The translations under genes were made by a program, and so were the position numbers. From Cardiobacterium hominis (GTDB lineage Bacteria; Pseudomonadota; Gammaproteobacteria; Cardiobacteriales; Cardiobacteriaceae), in NCBI RefSeq assembly GCF_900637305.1, contig NZ_LR134365.1:1976501-2040500 (forward strand): a stretch of 64,000 bases of DNA, written 5' to 3'. Position 1 is the first letter of the stretch, and every line of letters begins with the position of its first letter. The notes below the pieces were generated by a model, which saw only the letters and a list, made by a program, of their open reading frames with translations, ran no database searches and was not told the origin of the DNA. Below are positions 35,614-44,076 of the stretch, in pieces.

Positions 35614-36356
35614 CAGACGCTATCAACATCCGCCACCTCAACAAATGGTACGGCAAATACCACGCCCTGAAAGACATCAACCTCGACATCGCCAAGGGCG
35701 AGCGCCTCGTTATCTGCGGCCCGTCCGGCTCGGGCAAATCGACGCTCATTCGCTGCATCAACCGCCTGGAAAGCTATCAGGAAGGCGAAATCCGCCTTGA
35801 CGGCGAAGTGCTGAACGGCAGCGTGCGGCAAACGCGCGACCTGCGGCGCAAAGTCGGCATGGTCTTCCAGCAGTTCAACCTCTTCCCGCACCTGACCATT
35901 CTGGAGAACCTCACCCTCGGCCCGGTATGGGTGAACCAGCAGCCGCGCGCGCAGGCGGAAGCGGTGGCGCGGCAATACCTGGAGCGCGTCGGCATCCGCG
36001 ACCAGGCGGACAAATACCCCGGCCAGCTTTCCGGCGGGCAACAGCAGCGCGTCGCCATTGCCCGCGCCCTCTGCATGGATTGCGAAGTGCTGCTTTTCGA
36101 CGAACCGACCTCGGCGCTTGACCCGGAGATGATTAAAGAAGTGCTGGACGTGATGGTCGAACTCGCCGAACACAGCCAAATCACCATGCTGGTCGTCACC
36201 CACGAAATGGGCTTTGCCCGCACCGTCGCCGACCGCATCGTCTTCATGGACAAGGGCGAGATCCTGGAGCGTGCCACGCCGGAAGATTTCTTCACCAACC
36301 CGCAACACCCGCGCGCGCAGGAGTTTTTGAGCCAGATATTGTTGCAGACGGGGTAA
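35610..36356 (+). CDS. Polar amino acid ABC transporter ATP-binding protein
   Basis: The 248-residue ATPase has Walker A 'GPSGSGKST', Q-loop '[12 protein letters not shown]', signature 'LSGGQQQR', Walker B '[12 protein letters not shown]' and H-loop 'VTHE'. '[19 protein letters not shown]' is typical of GlnQ/AapP. It powers uptake through the two permeases upstream. No substrate-binding protein (AapJ) is encoded next to them. Confidence 0.92.
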   Translation: MTDAINIRHLNKWYGKYHALKDINLDIAKGERLVICGPSGSGKSTLIRCINRLESYQEGEIRLDGEVLNGSVRQTRDLRRKVGMVFQQFNLFPHLTILENLTLGPVWVNQQPRAQAEAVARQYLERVGIRDQADKYPGQLSGGQQQRVAIARALCMDCEVLLFDEPTSALDPEMIKEVLDVMVELAEHSQITMLVVTHEMGFARTVADRIVFMDKGEILERATPEDFFTNPQHPRAQEFLSQILLQTG

Positions 36357-36385
36357 TGCCCTGCCCTCGCCTTCTGCTTCCTCAT

Positions 36386-36417
36386 AAAAAAGACCGGACA
36401 TCATCCGGTCTTTTTTT
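36386..36417. terminator. Bidirectional terminator between the amino acid transporter and ccmB
   Basis: An A tract plus AGACCGGA (36391–36398) pairs with TCCGGTCT (36404–36411) plus a T tract. Confidence 0.88.
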
Positions 36418-36425
36418 ATCTACCC

Positions 36426-37088
36426 CTACGGCAACCCCTGCGCGCGGATTGCCAGCGTGCCGAAGGGGATGATGGTGATGAGGGCAAAGAGGTTAAAAGC
36501 GCCGAGCAGCGCGTAGTGGCCGTTGATGGCAAGGCCGAGCAGGCTGTCGTGGCTGGCGGTAACGCCGATAATCAGCACCGGAATGTAGAGCGGCACGACG
36601 ATGAGAAAGCGAAGAAAAGTGCTGTGGCTCTGCGCCAGCGTCAGTACCGCGCCGAGCGTGCCGACGAGCAGGAGCGGCAGACTGCCCAGCGCGAGTAACG
36701 CCGCCATGGCGGGCAGTTTCGTCGCCGGAATGTGCAGCATCAGCGCCAAAAGCGGCAGCACGGCGAGCAGCGGCAGGGTGAAGCGCAACCAGGCGGCGGC
36801 GAGTTTGGCGGCGAGCAGCTGCCACAGTTCATGCAGGTGGATGCGGTCTTGGCTCAGGGTGCCGTCGGCGTAGTCTTCGGCGAAAAGCTGTTCGCTGGCA
36901 AGCAGCGCGGCGAGCAGGAGGGCAATCCACAGCGCTGCCGGGGCGATGCGCGCCAGCGCTTCATTATCCGCGCCGCTAGCAAGCGGAAAGAGGCAGATGG
37001 TGAGGGTGAAAAACAGCACGGGTTGCAACAGGGTGTGCGGGCTGCGCAGGCTGGCGCGCAGTTCGCGGCGGATGAGGAGCGATAGCAT
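36426..37088 (-). CDS. ccmB: Haem exporter protein CcmB
   Basis: The 220-residue protein has six membrane segments. The family opening 'LLIRRELRASLRSPHTLLQPVLFFTLTICLFPLA' and 'IALLLAALLASEQLFAEDYADGTLSQ' identify CcmB. CcmB works with CcmA, C and D to deliver haem to CcmE for cytochrome c maturation. Here it stands alone, with a terminator downstream and a divergent HAD gene upstream, so the other ccm genes must lie elsewhere. Cytochrome c4 in this window is a likely beneficiary. Confidence 0.9.
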   Translation of the reverse strand: MLSLLIRRELRASLRSPHTLLQPVLFFTLTICLFPLASGADNEALARIAPAALWIALLLAALLASEQLFAEDYADGTLSQDRIHLHELWQLLAAKLAAAWLRFTLPLLAVLPLLALMLHIPATKLPAMAALLALGSLPLLLVGTLGAVLTLAQSHSTFLRFLIVVPLYIPVLIIGVTASHDSLLGLAINGHYALLGAFNLFALITIIPFGTLAIRAQGLP

Positions 37089-37184
37089 GGCGGACGGGGT
37101 GGTTATGAAGCGCGCCAGCTTAGCGGCTACGCCCGCGGAAATCCATATGCGGTATCATGGCGCGGTTTTTCTGGAGACCCCACC

Positions 37185-37997
37185 ATGCCCCCCAAAATCG
37201 TTTTCTTCGACATTGACGACACCCTTTTCCGCAAATGGCAGGATTTTATGCCCGAATCGGTGCTGCCTGCCTTCCGCGCCCTGCATGAGGCGGGCGTGCT
37301 GACCGCGATAGCCACCGGGCGTAGCCCCTGCGCCCTGCCCGCGAAAATCCGCGCGCTGATTGATGCGGTCGGGCTGGATATCCTCGTCTCCACCAACGGC
37401 CAGTACAACCGCTACCGGGGTGAAACGGTCGCCGCGCATCCCATCGACCCCGCAGATATCGCCGAAGTCGTCCGCGTCTGCCGCGCACACGACTGGGATT
37501 ACGGCTGCACTTCGGAGGAAAAAATGGCGCTGTCGTCAGACCGCCAGCGCGTGCACGATTCGCTCTACGGCACCGTGCCCTACGAAACCGACCCCGATTA
37601 CTGGCAGCGCCACCCGGTGTACCAGATGAACGTCTTTATCACCGCCGAGGAAGAAGCAGCTTTCGCGGCAAGCGGCATCCTGCAACGCGGCTACCAGATG
37701 ATTCGCTGGCATCCGCTTGGCATGGATTTGCTGCATGCCGACGGCAGCAAGGCGCGCGGCATCCGTGCCGTCTGCGCCGCGCTGGGTATCGACCTGGCCG
37801 ACACCATGGCGTTTGGCGACGAACTGAACGACCTGGAAATGTTCAAAACCGTCGGCTTCGGCGTGGCGATGGGCGACGGCCGCGACGAACTGAAAGCGCT
37901 CGCCAAATACGTTACCACCCCGCTGGAACAACACGGCGTCTATAACGCCCTCGTCCATCTCGGCATCATCCCCGGCCCCACATGGAATAACGCATGA
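37185..37997 (+). CDS. Cof-type HAD-IIB hydrolase (first paralogue)
   Basis: The 270-residue phosphatase starts with HAD motif I 'FFDIDDTLF' (Asp nucleophile near residue 9), has motif II 'TAIATGRS', and motif IV 'MAFGDELNDLEMFKTVGFGVAMGDG'. The intervening cap is of the C2 (IIB) type used by Cof/YbiV sugar-phosphate phosphatases. The next gene is a clear paralogue in the same frame order, overlapping by four bases, which suggests tandem duplication. Confidence 0.88.
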   Translation: MPPKIVFFDIDDTLFRKWQDFMPESVLPAFRALHEAGVLTAIATGRSPCALPAKIRALIDAVGLDILVSTNGQYNRYRGETVAAHPIDPADIAEVVRVCRAHDWDYGCTSEEKMALSSDRQRVHDSLYGTVPYETDPDYWQRHPVYQMNVFITAEEEAAFAASGILQRGYQMIRWHPLGMDLLHADGSKARGIRAVCAALGIDLADTMAFGDELNDLEMFKTVGFGVAMGDGRDELKALAKYVTTPLEQHGVYNALVHLGIIPGPTWNNA

Positions 37998-38788
37998 AAA
38001 CCCCCAAAATCATCTTCTTCGACATTGACGAAACCCTCTACCGCAAAAGCAGCAACTACCTGCCGGAAAGCGTCCCCGCCGCCATCCGCGCCCTGAAAGC
38101 GCGCGGCATCATTCCGGCAATTGCCACCGGCCGCTCGCTCGCCGCCCTGCCCGCGAAAATCCGCGAACTCGTCGCCGCCGAAAACATCGAACTGTTCATC
38201 ACCATCAACGGCCAGTACAACCAATACCGTGGCGAGCCGCTTGCCACCAACCCGATGAGTATCGGCGAAATCGAGCGCTTTAACGCCCTCTTTGCGCGGC
38301 ACGGCTGGGACTACACCTACGTCGGCGCCGAACAAATGGCGTCCAACCGGCAAAGCGCGCGCATGGACGAAGCGCTCGCCGGCATCGGCCCCTACATCGT
38401 CGCCCCCGACTACTACCTGCACCAGCCGGTGTACCAATACCTGCTCTACATTGACCCCGCCGAAGAAACCGCGCTGAACGACAGCGGCGAACTGGGGCGC
38501 GACTACCACGCCATGCGCTGGCACCCGTTTTCCGTCGATTTGCTGCACGCCGACGGCAGCAAGGCGCGCGGCATCAAGCGCGTCTGCGAAGCGCTGGGCG
38601 TGCCGCTCGATGAAACGATGGCGTTCGGCGATGGCTTAAACGACGTGGAAATGTTCAAAACCGTCGGCTACGGCGTGGCGATGGGCGACGCCGTCCCCGA
38701 ACTGCAAGCGCTGGCGCAATACCAAACCGGCACCGTCGAAGAAGACGGCATCTACACCGCCTTACAACACCTGGGAATCATCGCATGA
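37994..38788 (+). CDS. Cof-type HAD-IIB hydrolase (second paralogue)
   Basis: The 264-residue protein aligns along its whole length with the preceding one: motif I 'FFDIDETLYRK', 'PAIATGRSLAALPAKIRELV', 'TINGQYNQYRGEPLA', 'LLHADGSKARGIKRVCEALG' and motif IV 'MAFGDGLNDVEMFKTVGYGVAMGD'. Identical blocks such as 'ATGRS' and 'LLHADGSKARGI' show recent common descent. The substrate is unknown. Its stop overlaps the NosL-like lipoprotein start. Confidence 0.88.
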   Translation: MKTPKIIFFDIDETLYRKSSNYLPESVPAAIRALKARGIIPAIATGRSLAALPAKIRELVAAENIELFITINGQYNQYRGEPLATNPMSIGEIERFNALFARHGWDYTYVGAEQMASNRQSARMDEALAGIGPYIVAPDYYLHQPVYQYLLYIDPAEETALNDSGELGRDYHAMRWHPFSVDLLHADGSKARGIKRVCEALGVPLDETMAFGDGLNDVEMFKTVGYGVAMGDAVPELQALAQYQTGTVEEDGIYTALQHLGIIA

Positions 38789-39252
38789 AAACCCTCATCA
38801 CCCCCCTCGCGCTTGCCCTGCTGCTCACCGCCTGCGGCGACGACAAACCCACTGCCGCCGCCGAACCCGTCGCCACCATCCCGACAGACGCACGCGACTA
38901 CTTCAACCAAATGGGCGTTAGCGATACCGGCGGCAGCAAAGGCCAAGTACGACGCAGCGACAACGGCGAAACCCTGTGGTTTGACAGCGTGCGCACCACG
39001 CTGACCTACCTGCGCCTGCCGGAGACCGCCAACCAGCCGCTCACCGCCTGGGTCAGCGCGCATGACAACGCGGCACAATGGCTTGCCGTCAATGACGCCT
39101 GGTACGTCCACACCCCAGAAGCGCCGCAACTCATCGGCAAAGACGACTACTTCCCCTTCGCCGATAAAGCCGCCGCAGAAAAATTCGCGGGCGAACACCA
39201 GGGCAAAATCCTGCGCGCAAGCGACATCAGCGAACAAGAATTACAACTTTAA
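38785..39252 (+). CDS. NosL-like lipoprotein
   Basis: The 155-residue product has lipobox 'LLTAC' (Cys near residue 17). The rest has the NosL fold pattern: 'FNQMGVSDTGGSKGQV', 'LWFDSVRTTLTYLRLPE', 'AAQWLAVNDAWYVHTPEAPQL', and the family ending 'FPFADKAAAEKFAGEHQGKILRASDI'. NosL is an outer-membrane copper(I) chaperone for nitrous oxide reductase. No nos genes are here, and the usual CGM motif is reduced to 'NQMG', so it may handle another metal or task. An FmdE-like protein follows closely. Confidence 0.68.
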   Translation: MKTLITPLALALLLTACGDDKPTAAAEPVATIPTDARDYFNQMGVSDTGGSKGQVRRSDNGETLWFDSVRTTLTYLRLPETANQPLTAWVSAHDNAAQWLAVNDAWYVHTPEAPQLIGKDDYFPFADKAAAEKFAGEHQGKILRASDISEQELQL

Positions 39253-39330
39253 GCCCTAAAAAATGCGCGTAGCGACCGCTGGGCGCAACCAATACCGCCG
39301 GACAAACCCACACCCATAACCGGAGTACCC

Positions 39331-39948
39331 ATGACCGAAACCTTCCCCGCCTTCTTTGCCCAAGCGCCGACCCTGCGCGTCCGCGACCCGCTCGCCCAAT
39401 TCCTCGGCGCCGCAACCGACGGCGTCCTCGAATACCACTACGCCGACGCCGTGCGCCTTGCCGGACACTCCTGCCCGACCGTCGCAGGCGCCTACCTCCT
39501 CACGCGGCGCGGCCTGCGCGCCCTTTACGGCGACGACCTGCCAGAACGCGGCAACATCGCCGTACAAATGCGCGACGCGCGCGACCGCGGCACCACCGGC
39601 GTCATCGCATCAATCGCGACCCTGCTCACCGGCGCCGCCGCAGAAACCGGCTTTGGCGGCATCGGCCCGCAGGGACGCTTCAGCCGCCGCGACCTGCTCA
39701 CCTTTAACACGCCCATCGCCGGGCTGATGGCACTCACCCGCGAAGATAACGGCGCGCGCGTTGAACTGGAACTCAACGCTAGCATCGTTCCCTTCCCCGC
39801 AGAAATGCAGGCACTCATGCCAAAAGCAGTAAGCGGACAGGCAAATACCGAAGAACTTGCCCGCTTCGGCGCCTTATGGCAAAGCCGCGTGCGCGCGATG
39901 TTGCTGGAACATGCCGACGACCCGCAGATGTTGCAAATCCTCGAATAA
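39331..39948 (+). CDS. FmdE-family protein
   Basis: In this 205-residue cytoplasmic protein, the segment 'DAVRLAGHSCPTVAGAYLLTRRGLRALYGDD' (about residues 45–75) carries the GHxCP motif of the FmdE domain, named after formylmethanofuran dehydrogenase subunit E, which binds metal through His and Cys. The rest ('GNIAVQMRDARDRGTTGVIASIATLLTGAAAETGFGGI') is not otherwise recognisable. FmdE-like proteins without methanogenesis genes occur widely and their reaction is unknown. Sitting behind a NosL-like lipoprotein suggests a metal-linked role. Confidence 0.65.
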   Translation: MTETFPAFFAQAPTLRVRDPLAQFLGAATDGVLEYHYADAVRLAGHSCPTVAGAYLLTRRGLRALYGDDLPERGNIAVQMRDARDRGTTGVIASIATLLTGAAAETGFGGIGPQGRFSRRDLLTFNTPIAGLMALTREDNGARVELELNASIVPFPAEMQALMPKAVSGQANTEELARFGALWQSRVRAMLLEHADDPQMLQILE

Positions 39949-40044
39949 AAGCCACAAACCCTTCGCACCAAACAACAGTCCCGCATTGAAAAAAAGACGG
40001 ACGACGGTATAAACTGCGCCTTTTCCCCGCCCCACGGAAGCCCC

Positions 40045-40797
40045 ATGTTTCTCCTCCTGTCCAACGACGACGGCTACCTCTCGCCCGGCCTGCGCCACCT
40101 CGCCGACGCCCTTGCCAGCGAAGTCGCGCGCATCGCCGTCATAGCGCCCGACCGCGACTGCAGCGGCGCGAGCCACTCGCTCACCCTGAAGCGTCCGCTA
40201 ACCGTCACCGAACACGGCGCAGGCATCTGGAGCGTGGACGGCACACCATCCGACTGCGTCCACCTCGCACTCACCGGCTACATCGACACCCGCCCCGACA
40301 TGGTCATCTCCGGCATCAACCACGGCGCAAACATGGGCGAAGACGTCCTCTACTCCGGCACCGTCGCCGCTGCCTTTGAAGGCCATAACCTCGGCCTGCC
40401 CGCCATTGCCCTCTCCTGCGCCGCACACCACCCGCAACACCTGGACAGCGTCGTAAAAAGCGCGCTCGACATCTACCGCCACCTTGCCGCCAACCCGCTG
40501 CCGCGCAACCTCTTCCTCAACATCAACATCCCCGACCTGCCTTACAAAAACATCAAAGGCTGCCGCGCTACAGTCCTCGGTATGCGCCACCCCGCGGGCC
40601 CCTTACAAGAAACCAAAAACCCGCGTGGCAAAACCCAATTCTGGATTGGCATGGCAGGCGGGCGCATCAGCGGCAACGAACAAACCGACTTCCACGCCGT
40701 CGAAAACGGCTACATCTCCGTCACCCCGCTCCAGTTCGACCTCACCGCACACCGCGAACTGCCCGACGTCGCCGCCTGGCTGGAGGAACTGCGATGA
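40045..40797 (+). CDS. surE: 5'/3'-nucleotidase SurE
   Basis: The 250-residue metal-dependent phosphatase has the SurE start 'LLSNDDGYLSPGLRHLADAL' (metal-binding Asp pair at 8–9), 'APDRDCSGASHSLTL' (Ser metal ligand), 'GTPSDCVHLAL' and 'ISGINHGANMGEDVLYSGTVAAAFEG'. SurE removes phosphate from nucleoside monophosphates, notably during stationary phase. It overlaps nlpD by four bases; the pcm gene often found between them is absent. Confidence 0.94.
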   Translation: MFLLLSNDDGYLSPGLRHLADALASEVARIAVIAPDRDCSGASHSLTLKRPLTVTEHGAGIWSVDGTPSDCVHLALTGYIDTRPDMVISGINHGANMGEDVLYSGTVAAAFEGHNLGLPAIALSCAAHHPQHLDSVVKSALDIYRHLAANPLPRNLFLNINIPDLPYKNIKGCRATVLGMRHPAGPLQETKNPRGKTQFWIGMAGGRISGNEQTDFHAVENGYISVTPLQFDLTAHRELPDVAAWLEELR

Positions 40798-41483
40798 AAC
40801 ACGCCCTGCCGCTTGCCCTGTTCGCGCTGCTGCTCGCCGCCTGTGGTGGCGGACGCTACCACGGCCCTACCGCCTACGACCTGCACGGCCAGCGCGGCGC
40901 CATGCGCCCCGGCGGCGACTACATCGTCCGCCCCGGCGACACCCTCTTTGGCATCTCCTGGCGCTACGGCCTTGACATGCAAGAACTCGCCAACTGGAAC
41001 GGCATCAGCGACCCCAACCGCATCCTCGTCGGCCAGCGCCTGCGCACCACCCCGCCGCGCGGCGTCCAGCCCAAACCCGTGTACATCCCGCAAGTCAGCA
41101 GCGCCGGCCAACCCGGCTGGATGTGGCCGACCCGTGGCCGCGTCATCAGCGAATACGCGCCCAACACCCCCGGCGGACAAAGCATGAAAATCGGCGGCAG
41201 CCGCGGCCAGCCCATCTACGCCGCGCATGATGGCGAAGTCGCTTACGTCGGTTCTGGCCTCTCCGGCGTCGGCCGCATGATCATCATCCGCCACGACGAC
41301 GTCCTCGCCGCCTACGGCTACCTCGACAACATCAACGTCAAAGAACACCAGCGCGTCCAGCGCGGCCAACAAATCGCCAGTATGGGCATCAGCCCGCAAA
41401 GCATCCCGGCGCTGTACTTCGAAACCCGCAAAGGCAACCGCACCGCCAACCCGTACAGCTACATCGGCAGCACCCCGCGCTAA
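40794..41483 (+). CDS. nlpD: NlpD-type lipoprotein with LysM and degenerate M23 domain
   Basis: The 229-residue product has lipobox 'LLAAC', a LysM domain ('YIVRPGDTLFGISWRYGLDMQELANWNGI') and a C-terminal LytM/M23 domain ('GRVISEYAP' to 'ALYFETRKG'). The HxHFE metal motif of active endopeptidases is replaced by 'ALYFE', so the domain is catalytically dead. As in E. coli NlpD it should activate the amidase AmiC during cell separation. The surE–nlpD order is conserved. Confidence 0.88.
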   Translation: MKHALPLALFALLLAACGGGRYHGPTAYDLHGQRGAMRPGGDYIVRPGDTLFGISWRYGLDMQELANWNGISDPNRILVGQRLRTTPPRGVQPKPVYIPQVSSAGQPGWMWPTRGRVISEYAPNTPGGQSMKIGGSRGQPIYAAHDGEVAYVGSGLSGVGRMIIIRHDDVLAAYGYLDNINVKEHQRVQRGQQIASMGISPQSIPALYFETRKGNRTANPYSYIGSTPR

Positions 41484-41503
41484 TAAAAAAGGAACACCCC
41501 GGC

Positions 41504-42121
41504 ATGGACTACCGCTACCACATCCAGCACAGCGAAGAAACCTACCAACACTTCTTCCGCGTGCGCCGCTACCAAGTCGCCTACGAAAGCTTCCGCGGCG
41601 GCATGCTCGAAAACATCGAACGCGAATGCCTCGGCGGCACACACCACGTCGTCGCCGCCCTGCCATACGACCCCGTGCGCGAAAAAATCATCCTCGTCGA
41701 ACAATTCCGCATCGGCGCCATGGTCGCAGGCGAAAACCCCTGGCAATACGAAATCGTCGCCGGCTTCATGGACGCGGACGACCCCTCGCCCGAAGCCAGC
41801 ATCCAGCGCGAACTCGAAGAAGAAATCGGCACCCGCGCCCGCCGCCTCGAGCCCCTCATGAACTACTTTGGCAGCCCCGGCGGTAGCGCCGGCCGCACCC
41901 ACCTCTACCTCGCTGAAATCGACAGCAGCCGCATCGTCCCCTACACCGGCCTCCTCGACGAAGGCGAAGACATCGCCGTCCACAGCCTGCCCTACAAGAC
42001 CGCCCTCGCTTGGCTCGCCCAAGGCAAACTGGACAACGCCAACACCCTCCTCGCCATGCAGGCCTTCCTGCTGCGCCACCCCCAACACGCCACACAACAA
42101 CCAGAGGCAACCACACCATGA
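41504..42121 (+). CDS. ADP-ribose pyrophosphatase-like Nudix hydrolase (NudF type)
   Basis: The 205-residue protein has the NudF-like layout: 'VRRYQVAYESFRGGM', 'VVAALPYDPVREKIILVEQFRIGA', and 'NPWQYEIVAGFMDADDPSPE' leading into 'ASIQRELEEEIG'. The Nudix box is slightly off-consensus: the first Glu is Asp and there is one extra residue before RELEEE. Activity on ADP-ribose is likely but the metal site may differ. The stop overlaps the next ATG. Confidence 0.82.
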   Translation: MDYRYHIQHSEETYQHFFRVRRYQVAYESFRGGMLENIERECLGGTHHVVAALPYDPVREKIILVEQFRIGAMVAGENPWQYEIVAGFMDADDPSPEASIQRELEEEIGTRARRLEPLMNYFGSPGGSAGRTHLYLAEIDSSRIVPYTGLLDEGEDIAVHSLPYKTALAWLAQGKLDNANTLLAMQAFLLRHPQHATQQPEATTP

Positions 42122-43959
42122 CCCACAAAACCACCCTGCGCGGCCTCCTCCTCGCGGCCCTCCTCATCAGCCTGCCCGGCGCCTACGCTGCCCCGGCAAA
42201 AACCGCACCAGCGAAAACCCCGCCGGCCAAAACCGCGCCCGCCAAACCGGCCGCCGCCAAAAAAACCGCTGCGCCTACAAAACCCACAGCAAAACCGGCT
42301 GACAACAAAAAAACCAGCACCAGCAAAACCCCGGCGAAACCGGCCGCTAACAACAAAACCCCGGCCAAACCCACCGACAACAAAAAAACCACCACCGCCA
42401 AAACCGCGACCAAACCCGCTGACAGCAAAAAAACCGCCGCCGCCAAAACCCCGGCCAAACCGGCCGACAACAAAAAAACCGCCGCCAAAACCCCGACCAA
42501 ACCCGCCGACAACAAAAAAACCGTAGCCGCCACCGCCAAACCCGCCGCGGCACCTGCGAAAAAAACCAACACCTGCGGCGACGAACGCCTGGCGGCACTG
42601 AGCGCCGCACGCGAAGGCAAACTCGATGCCCTCAAAAAATACAGCGACAAAAAATGCCCGCTGAACATCACCGACACCAGCGGCCTCACCCCCTACGACC
42701 TCGCCACCCTGAACGGCCACAAAAACATCGCCGACTGGCTCGTACAAAACAAACACGCCCAAAAAAACCAGCACAGCAGCGCCTACACCAAAACCCTACA
42801 AACCGGACTGAACTTCCTCGGTTACAACGCCGGTCCCGCCAACGGCAAACCAACCGCCGCCACCACCAACGCCATCAAAGCCTACCAAAAAGCCAACGGC
42901 CTCAGCGTCAACGGAAAAACCGATGCCAGCTGGCTCCCCGGCTTCAACAGCCAAATCAACAAAAAACTCCAACAAAAACTGCGCGCCCAAGGCTACGATA
43001 CCGGCGGCAGCAAAGGCATCATCGGCGCCAAAACCCAAAACGCCATCCAGGAATACCGGAAAAAACACAAACTGGGCAGCAACGACAACCCGCAAGACAG
43101 CCAACTTCTCGCCCAACTCATGAACGGCGACAAACCCGCGGCCAAAACCAAAGAAACCGCCGCCAAACGCCCGCCAGCGACCATCGCCGCCCCCGAAACC
43201 GACAGCCGCGACGCCGAACAACGCGCCACCGAAGCCGCCGAACAACAACAAGCCGAAGCCATCGCCCGCCGCCAGGCCGAAGAAGCACAACGCCCGCCAC
43301 AAATCCCGCTGGCGCCGCCGCCCGTCACCATCGACCGCGACGCCGCCAACCAAGCCACCGCCAACCTCCAGCGACAAATCGAAGCCGAGCGCCAGGCCAA
43401 CCTCGCGCGCCAAGAAGCCGAACGCCGCCGCCTTGTCGCCGAACAAGCCACGCGCCAAGCCGAGGCGCAACGCCGCGCCGAAGCCGCACAACTCAACGCC
43501 GAACTGGCGCGACAAACCGCCGAACGACAAAGCGCCGAGAGCCTCGCCGCCGAACAAGCCGCACAAAAAGCCGAAGCCGAACGCGCCCGCTTCCGCGCCG
43601 AAGCCGCCCAACGTGCAGCCGAAATCGCGCGCGAACAAAGCGCTACCGTCCGCCCGGCGGCCAGCGCCCCGGTCCTCGCGCAAAACACCCCGCGCGTCGC
43701 CCCGGCAACAACCACAACCCTCGCAACCGCTCCCGCCACCGCACTCGGCGGCAACAAAGCGCGCGGCAAAACCCGCTTCAACCGCATCAGCGGCAGCCTG
43801 AGCATGAGCGGCAACGGCAGCCTGGTCAGCAGCTGCACCATCGGCGGGCAAAGCATCGACTCCGGCTGGTGCCAACAGTACTACCCGGATGGCGACGGCA
43901 AACAATGCAACGCCGTCATCAGCGGCAGCGGCAGCGTCGTTTCCCTCACCTGCAAATAA
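42118..43959 (+). CDS. Mosaic exported protein: Lys/Pro/Ala repeat, ankyrin-like, peptidoglycan-binding, coiled coil
   Basis: The 613-residue product begins with a signal peptide (MTHKTTLRGLLLAALLISLPGAYA). Then come: about 120 residues of low-complexity repeats of the type KPADNKKT/KTPAKP (42190–42560); an ankyrin-like stretch ('AAREGKLDALKKYSDKKCPLNITDTSGLTPYDLATLNGHKNIADWL'); two peptidoglycan-binding-like domains ('LQTGLNFLGYNAGPANGKPT' and 'LQQKLRAQGYDTGGSKGIIG'); a long Ala/Glu/Arg/Gln coiled coil (about residues 360–520); and a C-terminal domain with four cysteines ('SSCTIGGQSIDSGWCQQYYP'). It is probably a periplasmic wall-binding scaffold. I know no exact homologue. Confidence 0.72.
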   Translation: MTHKTTLRGLLLAALLISLPGAYAAPAKTAPAKTPPAKTAPAKPAAAKKTAAPTKPTAKPADNKKTSTSKTPAKPAANNKTPAKPTDNKKTTTAKTATKPADSKKTAAAKTPAKPADNKKTAAKTPTKPADNKKTVAATAKPAAAPAKKTNTCGDERLAALSAAREGKLDALKKYSDKKCPLNITDTSGLTPYDLATLNGHKNIADWLVQNKHAQKNQHSSAYTKTLQTGLNFLGYNAGPANGKPTAATTNAIKAYQKANGLSVNGKTDASWLPGFNSQINKKLQQKLRAQGYDTGGSKGIIGAKTQNAIQEYRKKHKLGSNDNPQDSQLLAQLMNGDKPAAKTKETAAKRPPATIAAPETDSRDAEQRATEAAEQQQAEAIARRQAEEAQRPPQIPLAPPPVTIDRDAANQATANLQRQIEAERQANLARQEAERRRLVAEQATRQAEAQRRAEAAQLNAELARQTAERQSAESLAAEQAAQKAEAERARFRAEAAQRAAEIAREQSATVRPAASAPVLAQNTPRVAPATTTTLATAPATALGGNKARGKTRFNRISGSLSMSGNGSLVSSCTIGGQSIDSGWCQQYYPDGDGKQCNAVISGSGSVVSLTCK

Positions 43960-43973
43960 CACTGCGAAAACCC

Positions 43974-44012
43974 AACGGTGTGCCTCGTCCTTGCCGCAGC
44001 ACACCGTTTTTC
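43974..44012 (+). terminator. Rho-independent terminator before the 4.5S RNA gene
   Basis: AACGGTGTGC (43974–43983) pairs with GCACACCGTT (43999–44008) and runs into TTTTTCTT. Confidence 0.78.
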
Positions 44013-44041
44013 TTGTCCGTATTTCCCGGATGAAAAGAAAG

Positions 44042-44069
44042 TTGCATCCCGGTAAAAAATCCGTAAAAT
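44042..44069 (+). promoter_or_regulatory. Promoter of the 4.5S RNA gene
   Basis: TTGCAT (44042–44047) and TAAAAT (44064–44069) are spaced by 16 bases and followed by GCGCCGC. The layout mirrors the tRNA-fMet promoter at 16743–16770. Confidence 0.72.
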
Positions 44070-44076
44070 GCGCCGC

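Noticed and set aside
42183..42610. Dense direct repeats in the DNA that could suggest a CRISPR array
   Set aside because: The repeats encode KPADNKKT-like peptide repeats in frame, with no unique spacers of constant length and no cas genes.
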